A stretch of 64,000 nucleotides of DNA from Rhizobium leguminosarum (GTDB lineage: Bacteria > Pseudomonadota > Alphaproteobacteria > Rhizobiales > Rhizobiaceae), in NCBI RefSeq assembly GCF_004123835.1, contig NZ_MZMU01000003.1:1178001-1242000 (forward strand). The letters run 5' to 3'. This document shows, in pieces, positions 55,259 to 63,117 of the stretch; the stretch's first letter is position 1; every line of letters begins with the position of its first letter. Both the position numbers and the translations under genes were made by a program. The notes under the pieces were generated by a model. The model searched no databases, was not told where the DNA came from, and was given only the letters and a program-made list of their open reading frames with translations.

Positions 55259-56173
55259 TCAGCCAAGTTTCCCGGGCCAGTATTTGTCGACATATTTTTG
55301 AATTTCGGAGCGCATGAAGCGGCCGGAATCGTCGGCGCGCTCCTCCCAGCCGAAGACGCAGGCGGTGATGATGCCGTCGAACCCGACCGCGGCGAGCGAG
55401 GAGAAGAAGACATCCCAATTGATCTCGCCCTGGTACATATCCATGTGCCGATGGATAGTGACCTTCGCGCCCGGCGGATTGATGATGTAGCGCAGCCCGG
55501 ATGAGGCCTTGTGATTATAGGTGTCGGCCACATGCACATGAGCGATCAGCGGGCCGGCATCGCGGATCATCTGCGCCATGTCGTCACCGAAATAGAAGGT
55601 ATGCGGCGCGCAGTAGAGGAACTTGACGTTTTTCGAGCCGATGGTCTTCAGCATGTCGATCGCCGGATGCAGCGTTTCGCACCAGTCTTCCGGATGCGGT
55701 TCCATGTTGAGCGTCACGCCTTCGCGCTCGAACACCGGAACGAGTTCTTCTATCGAGCGCCACCAGGCGGCTTCGCTGTGCTCGTGGGTATGCATGCCGC
55801 CGCAGCAGCTGGCGCGGTGGCTGCGATCCGGCGACGGCCCGCGGCCGAATTCCGAGTTCATCGTATCGCAGCCCATTTCGGCGGCGATCGCGATTGCTTC
55901 CTTCCAGTAGCGCACCGCGGCCTGCCGCTCGTCCTCATGCGGGCTCGCCCAGCGATACATCGGCAGGATCGAGGCGAGCTGGACGCCGTGATCCTTCAGG
56001 GCCGCCTTGAATTCCGCGATGCGTTCCTTGTGTGCCCGCGGGCGCACCCACCAGGGCAGAAAATCGTCGCGCGGTGAAAGCTCGATATGCTCATAACTGA
56101 GCTCCGCTGCCTTGCGGCAGAGGTCGCGCAGGTTGAGGTGACGGTGCATATGCGGGTCGAGTGCGATCTTCAT
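55259..56173 (-). CDS. Sugar phosphate isomerase/epimerase (TIM barrel)
   Basis: A 304-residue xylose-isomerase-like TIM barrel, first gene of the operon. Metal ligands are suggested by TMNSEFGRGP near residue 104, NMEPHPEDW near residue 155 and AHVHVADTYN near residue 211. It is a distant relative of its neighbour at 54293. Substrate unknown. It is divergent from the LacI regulator and lies next to its likely operator. Confidence 0.85.
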   Translation of the reverse strand: MKIALDPHMHRHLNLRDLCRKAAELSYEHIELSPRDDFLPWWVRPRAHKERIAEFKAALKDHGVQLASILPMYRWASPHEDERQAAVRYWKEAIAIAAEMGCDTMNSEFGRGPSPDRSHRASCCGGMHTHEHSEAAWWRSIEELVPVFEREGVTLNMEPHPEDWCETLHPAIDMLKTIGSKNVKFLYCAPHTFYFGDDMAQMIRDAGPLIAHVHVADTYNHKASSGLRYIINPPGAKVTIHRHMDMYQGEINWDVFFSSLAAVGFDGIITACVFGWEERADDSGRFMRSEIQKYVDKYWPGKLG

Positions 56174-56306
56174 CTGGCTCCTCCGTCATCCCCGGCCGCT
56201 TCGCGCCGGCGGATGATCCTTGATCTCGGTTGTTTCGGACGTCCGGTGCTCCTCCCGGATTGCCAGCACGATACTGCCGCGGCGCCCCCATGCTCCAATG
56301 CTTCCT

Positions 56307-56322
56307 TGATCAAATTTGATCA
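56307..56322. promoter_or_regulatory. Perfect 16-bp palindrome, likely LacI-family operator
   Basis: TGATCAAATTTGATCA is a perfect dyad 59 bases before the LacI start and 134 bases before the divergent sugar operon. LacI-family proteins bind such even palindromes. The protein most likely controls both directions. Confidence 0.75.
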
Positions 56323-56380
56323 TTGACGGCGCAGCGTGCCGATGCTCTGCTGTGTCAGCTTTGGGAGTGAGTGAGCCCTG

Positions 56381-57382
56381 ATGAAGGTGACTTTGAAGGA
56401 TGTCGCAAGCCAAGCCGGCGTTGGCACCGCGACCGTCGAGCGCGTCCTTAACGGCCGCGGCGGCGTGCGGCCGGAGACGGTGGAGAAAGTCTTCCTGGCG
56501 GCAAGACGGCTTGAATACCGGCAAAGCCTGCCGGTCGCCCATCGCGGCCTGATCCGGATAGAGGTAATCCTCGTTCGCCCGGAGACCAGCTTCTATTCGC
56601 GGCTGAACCGGGCGTTCGAGCGCATCGCCGCCTCGCTCGACGACAGCATCACCGTTCACCGCACCTTCGTCCGCGAGAACGAGCCGGCGCAATTTGCCCG
56701 CTATATCGCCAATCCGACGGCACGCCGGTCGGCGCTGATCGTGGTTGCGCCCGACCATGCCGATGTCGTCACCAGTGTGCGCAAGGCAGCCGGTCTCGGT
56801 ATCCCCGTCATTCAGATCATGACTCGTCCGGCCCCCGAACTGCCCTATGTCGGCATCGACAACTACGCTGCCGGACGCACGGCGGCTCACTACATGTCGG
56901 GCATGCTGGCGCAGCGCCCCGGTTCGTTCGTCGCTCTCTGCCACAGCGGCGCCTATGAGAATCATAAGGAGCGGATCCGCGGCTTCTCCAGCTATCTCTC
57001 GGAGAATGGTTCAAACGAGCACCGTTTCATCGAGGTCATGTTCGACCTCGATGACGAGCACAATGCCATGGAGCTGCTGCAGGCGGCCCTCGGGCGCGAA
57101 CCCGGCATCATCGGCGTCTATAGTGCGGGCGGCGACAACAAGGGTGTTGCCAGGGTGCTCGAGGCAAACAAGGCTGGGCGGCCGTTCTGGGTCGGCCACG
57201 AATTGACGGGAGAGACGCAGGACTATCTCAGTCGTGGCATCATGTCGATCGTGCTCGACCAGGCGCCGGAGGTGCAGGCGAGACGATCGATAGACCTTGC
57301 CCTGAACAGGCTGGGTCTCATCGAGGTGGAGGTCAGCACTGAGCCGGTGCGCTTCCTGACGATCACACCGGAAAATCTGTGA
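56381..57382 (+). CDS. LacI family transcriptional regulator
   Basis: A 333-residue repressor. The helix-turn-helix and hinge are residues 3-52 (TLKDVASQAGVGTATVERVLNG). The rest is a periplasmic-binding-like fold with the type-1 sugar-binding pattern, related to the ribose/xylose subgroup (VGIDNYAAGRTAAHYM near residue 160). It is divergent from a sugar catabolic operon with a perfect palindrome in between, so its effector is probably the sugar or a breakdown product. Confidence 0.9.
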   Translation: MKVTLKDVASQAGVGTATVERVLNGRGGVRPETVEKVFLAARRLEYRQSLPVAHRGLIRIEVILVRPETSFYSRLNRAFERIAASLDDSITVHRTFVRENEPAQFARYIANPTARRSALIVVAPDHADVVTSVRKAAGLGIPVIQIMTRPAPELPYVGIDNYAAGRTAAHYMSGMLAQRPGSFVALCHSGAYENHKERIRGFSSYLSENGSNEHRFIEVMFDLDDEHNAMELLQAALGREPGIIGVYSAGGDNKGVARVLEANKAGRPFWVGHELTGETQDYLSRGIMSIVLDQAPEVQARRSIDLALNRLGLIEVEVSTEPVRFLTITPENL

Positions 57383-57451
57383 GGCGGGGTAGGGAGGCCC
57401 GGACAATCCGCTCGAATGAGCGTCAGCGGCCTTCACGACGCTGGCGCGACC

Positions 57452-58357
57452 TTACTGCAGCTGCGGCTTTTTGAGAAAGCTGTTGCGGTCGGCGGACTTG
57501 ATGCGCAGCCAGGCTTCCCGGCCATTCCTGAGTATCCGCATGGGAATCTCGGCGCCGGCCGGGCCGCTGCTCCAGAGTTTTCGGTAGAAATCGGCCAGGC
57601 CATCGACCTCTTCGTCGCGGATCTCCGAAATGATGTCGCCCTGACGCAGGCCCGCCTGGGCGGCCGGACCGCCTTCGGCCACGCTCATGACCACCACGCC
57701 GCCATTGCTCTCGGCGGAGAAGGCGCCGAGCCAGGGCCGCGGCGGTCTGTTGACCTGGCCCCGGCTCAAGAGATCGTCGAGGATCGGCGGCAAAAGGTCG
57801 ATCGGCACGACCATGTTGATATCGGCAACCTCGTCGCCATGGCTCATCTGCAGGCGAAGCGAACCGATGCCGAGAAGCTTGCCGTCCGAACCAATCAGCG
57901 CCGCACCGCCCCACGAGGGATGGGCTGGTGCCGTGAAAATCGCCTCGTCGAGCAGATATTCCCAATAGCCGGCGAATTCCTGCCGGGCGACGATATTTGC
58001 CTCGACGAATTCTCCTATGCCATCGGCCAGCACGACGGGATCGCCGGGCTTGGCCGTGGCCGCGTCGCCGAGATCCACCGCCGGTGCGTTCAGGGCCCCA
58101 AGCGCCTGGACCAGGCCGAAGCCGCTTTCCTGATCATAGGCAAGCGCGTGCGCGGGAACTACACGCCCGTCATGGGTCGTCAGCCAGACCTCTTCGGCCT
58201 CGGTGATGAGATAACCGATGGTCAGCACCAGCCCATTGTCGCGAATGACCACGCCGCTGCCTTCCCGGACAGTGCCCAGCGTCTCCGCCGTGAAGGCATC
58301 TTCCGGAATGGAGGAACGGACGGCCACGACTGACCGCAAAATCGGATCGATATTCAT
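57452..58357 (-). CDS. Catalytically dead trypsin-like (Deg) protein with PDZ domain
   Basis: A 301-residue protein with an S1C (HtrA/Deg) protease fold (residues 1-200) and a C-terminal PDZ domain (about 210-295, AAQAGLRQGDIISEIRDEEV). All three catalytic positions differ from the family: Tyr49 replaces His (LTIGYLI), Gly79 replaces Asp (YDQESGF) and Trp149 replaces Ser (HPSWGGA in place of GNSGGP). There is no signal peptide. ATG 58357 is chosen since the fold begins there. It is probably a peptide-binding or scaffold protein, not a protease. Confidence 0.85.
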   Translation of the reverse strand: MNIDPILRSVVAVRSSIPEDAFTAETLGTVREGSGVVIRDNGLVLTIGYLITEAEEVWLTTHDGRVVPAHALAYDQESGFGLVQALGALNAPAVDLGDAATAKPGDPVVLADGIGEFVEANIVARQEFAGYWEYLLDEAIFTAPAHPSWGGAALIGSDGKLLGIGSLRLQMSHGDEVADINMVVPIDLLPPILDDLLSRGQVNRPPRPWLGAFSAESNGGVVVMSVAEGGPAAQAGLRQGDIISEIRDEEVDGLADFYRKLWSSGPAGAEIPMRILRNGREAWLRIKSADRNSFLKKPQLQ

Positions 58358-58513
58358 GCTTTCATCCCGATGGGCGCCGACGCGAAAGGCCGAAAGCCGG
58401 CGCATTCTTCCTTGAATAGGTAAGAGAATGGACGGCGGGTGCAAGACCGTATCGGAGGGAATTTCGGCAGGCCAACGCGCGACCTCCCTCCGATGCCTGC
58501 ACCAATCAAGGTT

Positions 58514-59455
58514 TCACTGAGCGCTGAGACTATCTCGCATGGCACCGGGCGGCTGAGCGCGACCATATTGCCGCGGCGAGCATCCCATCACTCTCTTGAA
58601 AGCGGTGCTGAATGCGCTTTCGGATTCATAACCGAGCGACAGAGCGACACCGGCAATTGCTTCGGCCGAGTTTGTCAATCGGTCACCTGCGAGGAGCATG
58701 CGCCAGCGCGTCAGATAATCCATCGGCGCAAGCCCGACCTTTTCCTTGAAGTGGAGAGCAAAACTGGACCGGGACATCGAGGCCCGTTCAGCCAGCGACT
58801 GCAGCGTCCACTTGCGGGCTGGATCGGCATGCAGGGCACCGATAGCCGCACCGATCCGCCGGTCGGTAAGCGCGAAAAGCCAGCCGACGCCGCGCGCATT
58901 CGGCGATGCGATATGGAGGCGCAACACCTGCATGAGCATGACATGAGCAAAATGCTCCGCCATCAGAAAGCCACCCGGCTGCTGGTCGCGCAGTTCGCGC
59001 GTCATCCGATCGAGACACCAGCGCAGCACGGCGGCGTGATCGGAATCCCTCTTCACATGGACGATCGGCGGCAGGATTCCGAGAAGGATGTCCGAATTTC
59101 CTCCCGAAAAGGAAAAACGGCTGCCGATCAGGAAGAAATCGCCGCCGCCGTTGCAAGTCGCAATGCCGTCGCGGGCGATCGAATAGATCGCGTCGGACGG
59201 GATCGCTTCGAGCGCCGGATCGCTGGCGAGACGAAAGGCTCGGCGGCGCGTCAGCAGAAAGCAGTCGCGTTCCTCCAGGCGGACAGCTTCGGGGACGCCA
59301 TCGACGCTCAGCCAGCACGCGCCTGAAATCACGGCGTTGAACTTGATGCCATCCGGGGGCGGAAAATCGATCGCCCAAGCGCCGCCAGCGTCAAGCCCCG
59401 CGGAAACATAGCTGCGCGGTTTGAGCAATGCGAGAACATCGGATAACGGGTCCAT
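58514..59455 (-). CDS. AraC family transcriptional regulator
   Basis: A 313-residue regulator with an N-terminal cupin-type domain of the AraC_binding/cupin_6 type (DGIKFNAVISGACWL near residue 35) and a C-terminal double helix-turn-helix (residues 215-300; LAERASMSRSSFALHFKEKVG and SLGYESESAFSTAFKRVMG). It is divergent from an SDR gene 124 bases away, its likely target. Effector unknown. Confidence 0.9.
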   Translation of the reverse strand: MDPLSDVLALLKPRSYVSAGLDAGGAWAIDFPPPDGIKFNAVISGACWLSVDGVPEAVRLEERDCFLLTRRRAFRLASDPALEAIPSDAIYSIARDGIATCNGGGDFFLIGSRFSFSGGNSDILLGILPPIVHVKRDSDHAAVLRWCLDRMTRELRDQQPGGFLMAEHFAHVMLMQVLRLHIASPNARGVGWLFALTDRRIGAAIGALHADPARKWTLQSLAERASMSRSSFALHFKEKVGLAPMDYLTRWRMLLAGDRLTNSAEAIAGVALSLGYESESAFSTAFKRVMGCSPRQYGRAQPPGAMRDSLSAQ

Positions 59456-59579
59456 GTAAAAATCCGGACGATGGCGAAGATATGTCGGACTTTAGCGCAT
59501 GGATCGTCTGGAGGCCACGCCTTATTCTCGCGACCGTCATCCCGAGCGACGGCAACGTCGCAGAACAAAGGTAATTATC

Positions 59580-60533
59580 ATGAGTGACAAACAAGTCCCC
59601 ATCGGCTCCGGATTTGGAGCCCACACGACGGCCGGCGAGGTTCTGGCCGGTCTCGATCTTTCCGGCAAGCGCGCCATCGTCACCGGCGGCCATTCCGGTC
59701 TCGGGCTCGAGACCACGCGCGCTCTGGCGGGCGCCGGCGCCAAGGTGACCATCGGCGCAAGGAGCATCGAGGCGGCGCGCAGCGCGGTCGCCGGTATCGA
59801 TGGCGTAGAGATTGATCGGCTCGACCTTTCCGACCTCGAAAGCGTTCGTGTCTTTGCCGAGCGGTTCGTCGTGTCTGGCCGCAGCATCGACATCCTGATC
59901 AACAGCGCCGGCATCATGGCCTGCCCGGAAACGCGTGTCGGCGACAGATGGGAGGCACAGTTCGCGACCAATCATCTCGGCCATTTCGCCTTGGTCAACC
60001 GCCTTTGGCCGGCGATCTCGCGCGGCGCTCGCATCGTTTCGGTTTCCTCCGGTGGCCATCACAACTCGGCCATACGATGGGAGGATGTGCAATTCGAAAC
60101 CGGTTACGACAAATGGCGGGCCTACGGTCAGTCGAAGACCGCCAACGCACTTTTCGCCGTGCATCTGGACAGGCTCGGGCGCGACACCGGCATCCGCGCC
60201 TTCTCGCTGCACCCGGGCAAGATCTTTACCCCCTTGCAGCGCCATCTCGCAAAGGAGGAAATGGTCGGGGCCGGCTGGATCGATGCGGACGGCAACCCGA
60301 TTGATCCGACATTCAAGACGCCATCCCAGGGGGCCGCCACGCAGGTTTGGGCGGCGACCTCGCCGCAACTCGACGGTATGGGAGGCCTCTATTGCGAGGA
60401 CTGCGATATCGCCATCCGCGCAACGGTTGGAGAACCCGGCGGCGTCAGCGACCATGCAGCCGATCCCGAGGAGGCGGCACGCCTGTGGATCTTGTCGGCA
60501 AGGCTGACCGGCATTGACGCTTTCGCGGCGTAG
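59580..60533 (+). CDS. SDR family oxidoreductase (retinol-dehydrogenase-like)
   Basis: A 317-residue short-chain dehydrogenase. The cofactor site is TGGHSGLGLETTRAL near residue 40; NSAGIMACPE near residue 112 and the active-site YGQSKTAN near residue 185 are intact. The length and the HPGKIFTPLQRHL region are of the WWOX/retinol dehydrogenase type. ATG 59580 was chosen over an earlier in-frame ATG because the family sequence starts there. It is divergent from the AraC gene. Confidence 0.9.
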   Translation: MSDKQVPIGSGFGAHTTAGEVLAGLDLSGKRAIVTGGHSGLGLETTRALAGAGAKVTIGARSIEAARSAVAGIDGVEIDRLDLSDLESVRVFAERFVVSGRSIDILINSAGIMACPETRVGDRWEAQFATNHLGHFALVNRLWPAISRGARIVSVSSGGHHNSAIRWEDVQFETGYDKWRAYGQSKTANALFAVHLDRLGRDTGIRAFSLHPGKIFTPLQRHLAKEEMVGAGWIDADGNPIDPTFKTPSQGAATQVWAATSPQLDGMGGLYCEDCDIAIRATVGEPGGVSDHAADPEEAARLWILSARLTGIDAFAA

Positions 60534-60916
60534 GCCTGAAGCCATAGCTCGCGGCAAACCCTCGTCAATACGCGCTGAAGACGCTGCTGATTGTCTTGCC
60601 GTCCTCGCGCCTCACCCGGGCCTTCTCGGGTGAAAGCCGATCGGCAAGGCGAGCGGATCGTCAGCACGTCATTGGCGCACACGCTGTCGAAATCCGCCTG
60701 CGACAGCGCAGTCGCAGTGCCAGATTGTATTTGCGCAGACGGCAGGCAAATCCGGCGACAATCCGTCATTAAAACGTATCAAGGCGTACGCAAAAGCTGC
60801 GCCATTCCGTCCTGCGTCGTTCTCCGGACTTGGCGCGTGACATTTTTCGTGACAGCGGCATTGTGCAACAATATACGGTCAATCTCATCAGGAATCAGAC
60901 CGATACGGATTTCGAC
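60534..60916. other. Intergenic region between SDR and MocR-type genes
   Basis: This 383-base gap has no supported gene. A perfect 7-bp hairpin, TCACCCG-N8-CGGGTGA at 60612-60633, lies 79 bases after the SDR stop and may be a transcript end, although no T tract follows. The promoter of the MocR gene is probably between 60860 and 60916. Confidence 0.45.
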
Positions 60917-62320
60917 ATGAAAGACTGGCATCCCGATCTCAGCCGCAGCAGCAGCCCGCGTTATATGGCGATAGCCGATGTGATCGAAATGGATCTGCGC
61001 AGCGGACATCTGGTGGTTGGGGACCGGCTGCCGCCACAACGTGAACTCGCCAAGCGGCTGAATGTGGATTTCACGACGGTAGCGAGAGGTTATGTCGAGG
61101 CGCAGAAGCGCGGGCTTGTGGATTCGCATGTCGGCCGAGGCACCTTCGTCACCGGTGGCGCGGACAAGGAGCGCCAGGGATTCGCGCCCGACGCCGCGCC
61201 CGATCCCCGCCGCGCCTCTATCGTCGATTTCTCGATGAACATGCCGCCGGAACCGGATGATCCCGAGCTGATCGCCCGCATGCGCGAGGGCATGTCGGCG
61301 GTGGCGGCGAACCTCATTCCGCTCCTGCGCTACCAGGGTTTCGGCGGCTCCAGCATGGACAAGGAGGCTGCTGCCTCCTGGCTCAGCCGTCGCGGGCTGG
61401 TGCCCTCGCAGGAGCGCATCTTCGTCACACCCGGCGCCCATCCGACCCTGCTGGCGATCTTCGGCCTGCTGGCAAAGCCGGGCGAAACCGTGCTTTCGGA
61501 AATCATCACCTATCCCGGCATGCGCTCGATCGCCGCCCAGTTGCGGCTCAATCTGACCGGCCTGCCGATGGACGAGGACGGTATCCTGCCGGACGCCTTT
61601 GCCGAGGCCTGCGAAAGATTGAAGCCGAAGGCGCTCTATCTCAATCCGACGCTGCAGAACCCGACGACGCTGACCATCCCGGCCAGGCGCCGCGAGGAGA
61701 TCTGCGCCGTTGCCCGCAAATATCACGTGCCGATCGTCGAGGACGATGCCTATGGTTTCATTCCGCAGCACGGCCCGGCGCCGCTCGCCGCAACAGCGCC
61801 CGATCTGACCTGGCATATCGGCGGGCTGGCGAAATGCATCGGCGCGGGTCTGCGACTTGCCTATGTCGTGGCGCCGGACAGCAAGGCCGTGTGGCCCTTC
61901 GTCAGCGCCATGCGCGCCAACAATGTCATGGCCTCGCCACTGACCGTGGCGCTCGCCACCCGCTGGGTCGAGGACGGCACTGCCGATACGATCCTGCGTT
62001 TCATTCGCGCCGAAGCCGCCGCCCGCCAGCAAATGGTCGCCGCCATCCTGCCGGCCAGCAGCTACCGCGCCGATCCGATCAGCTTCAACATCTGGCTGCC
62101 GCTCTCCAACGGCTGGACCCGCTCCACCTTCGGCAGCCATACCCGTTCTTCCGGCATCGGCGTCGTGGCAAGCGATGCCTTCACGGTCGAGGGCACGGCA
62201 CCCGAGGCCGTGCGTGTCTGCCTTGGCGGACCGATCACCCGGGAGAAACTGCAGGGCGCACTGGAATTCATGGCCCACGCGCTGGAAGGCCCGCCGGAAA
62301 TGGCGGCGTCGTTCTTCTGA
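60917..62320 (+). CDS. MocR-type regulator: GntR DNA-binding domain fused to aminotransferase fold
   Basis: A 467-residue PLP-dependent regulator. The GntR winged helix is at residues 18-80 (LRSGHLVVGDRLPPQRELAKRL, then VDFTTVARGYVEAQKRGLV). The rest is a fold-type I aminotransferase domain; the PLP Lys is in GLAKCIGAGLR near residue 311 and YLNPTLQNPTT near residue 245 is typical. Such proteins control PLP, GABA or taurine metabolism or transport. The target is not shown by the neighbours; the DUF983 gene lies downstream. ATG 60917 was chosen as the start. Confidence 0.85.
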   Translation: MKDWHPDLSRSSSPRYMAIADVIEMDLRSGHLVVGDRLPPQRELAKRLNVDFTTVARGYVEAQKRGLVDSHVGRGTFVTGGADKERQGFAPDAAPDPRRASIVDFSMNMPPEPDDPELIARMREGMSAVAANLIPLLRYQGFGGSSMDKEAAASWLSRRGLVPSQERIFVTPGAHPTLLAIFGLLAKPGETVLSEIITYPGMRSIAAQLRLNLTGLPMDEDGILPDAFAEACERLKPKALYLNPTLQNPTTLTIPARRREEICAVARKYHVPIVEDDAYGFIPQHGPAPLAATAPDLTWHIGGLAKCIGAGLRLAYVVAPDSKAVWPFVSAMRANNVMASPLTVALATRWVEDGTADTILRFIRAEAAARQQMVAAILPASSYRADPISFNIWLPLSNGWTRSTFGSHTRSSGIGVVASDAFTVEGTAPEAVRVCLGGPITREKLQGALEFMAHALEGPPEMAASFF

Positions 62321-62592
62321 CGCAGAACCCGGCTCCGGGCTGATCAGGCAGGACGAAAGCCGGAGGCGGTCGAAATCAGATCGGTCGCGCCCAGATCTAT
62401 CCGGGCATGGGCGAAGCGTAACCACCACGTTCACGTCTGATCCGCCCAAGCTGCCAGGCCTGGCTGCGCCCCAAATGCTGCTTGATAAATCTGCAGTCAG
62501 CTTGCTGCCGGCATACGCTGGGGAGCTCTGCGGCATTCTGGCGAATTGACTGGTAATTTCCCCATAATGTAATTATATTGCATGCAGTCATT

Positions 62593-62619
62593 GCAAATAT
62601 TGATAGCATCAATGTTTGC
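62593..62619. promoter_or_regulatory. 27-bp imperfect palindrome upstream of the DUF983 gene
   Basis: GCAAATATTGAT, AGC, ATCAATGTTTGC: 12-bp arms with one mismatch. It ends 22 bases before the DUF983 start codon. Long dyads like this are typical of a dimeric regulator; the upstream MocR protein is one possibility. Confidence 0.6.
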
Positions 62620-62641
62620 GAAGCAAGAAAGCGAGATCGTC

Positions 62642-63010
62642 ATGGACACGGAATATCCCCCACTTCCTCCGATGCAGACCGGCATCAAGGGACGCTGCCC
62701 GCGCTGCGGCCAGGGCCATATGTTCAAGGGCTTCCTGACGTTGCAGCCGGAATGCGAGGTCTGCGGTCTCGATTATTCCTTCGCCGATCCGGCCGATGGT
62801 CCGGCCTTCTTCGTCATCTGCTTCGCCTGCATCCCGAGCGTGCTGCTCGGCGTCTGGCTGGAGGTGGCCTTTTCGGCGCCGATCTGGGTGCAGCTTCTGG
62901 TCACCGGTCCCTTCATGCTCGCCACCTGCATTCCGCCGCTCCGGCCGCTGAAGGGCTGGCTGGTCGCCAGCCAGTATTTCTACAAGGCGGAAGAGGGCAA
63001 GCTCGCCTAA
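62642..63010 (+). CDS. DUF983 family membrane protein
   Basis: A 122-residue protein. A zinc-ribbon-like start (CPRCGQGHMF then CEVCGLDYSFAD) is followed by two membrane helices (residues 56-100). This is the DUF983 layout of alphaproteobacteria. Function unknown. The ATG at 62642 is the first with the conserved region; an earlier one at 62582 would put the palindrome inside the coding frame. Its TAA stop begins a family-B repeat. Confidence 0.85.
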   Translation: MDTEYPPLPPMQTGIKGRCPRCGQGHMFKGFLTLQPECEVCGLDYSFADPADGPAFFVICFACIPSVLLGVWLEVAFSAPIWVQLLVTGPFMLATCIPPLRPLKGWLVASQYFYKAEEGKLA

Positions 63011-63114
63011 TGCATGTCGCGCAAAAGTGTGCAGCGGTTTTGCGATAACGACATGCGTAAAAGCAAAGACCTAAAGCGCGAGGGGCGAATCTGAAAGATC
63101 GCGACGCGCTTTAG
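63008..63114 (+). repeat. Family-B palindromic repeat, intact, starting on a stop codon
   Basis: TAATGCATGTCGCGC begins it; the TAA is the stop codon of the DUF983 gene. The stems are GCATGTCG/CGACATGC and CGCAAAA/TTTTGCG, followed by the second stem AAAGCGCG/CGCGCTTT. It is nearly the same as 41623-41728. Confidence 0.9.
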
Positions 63115-63117
63115 GGC

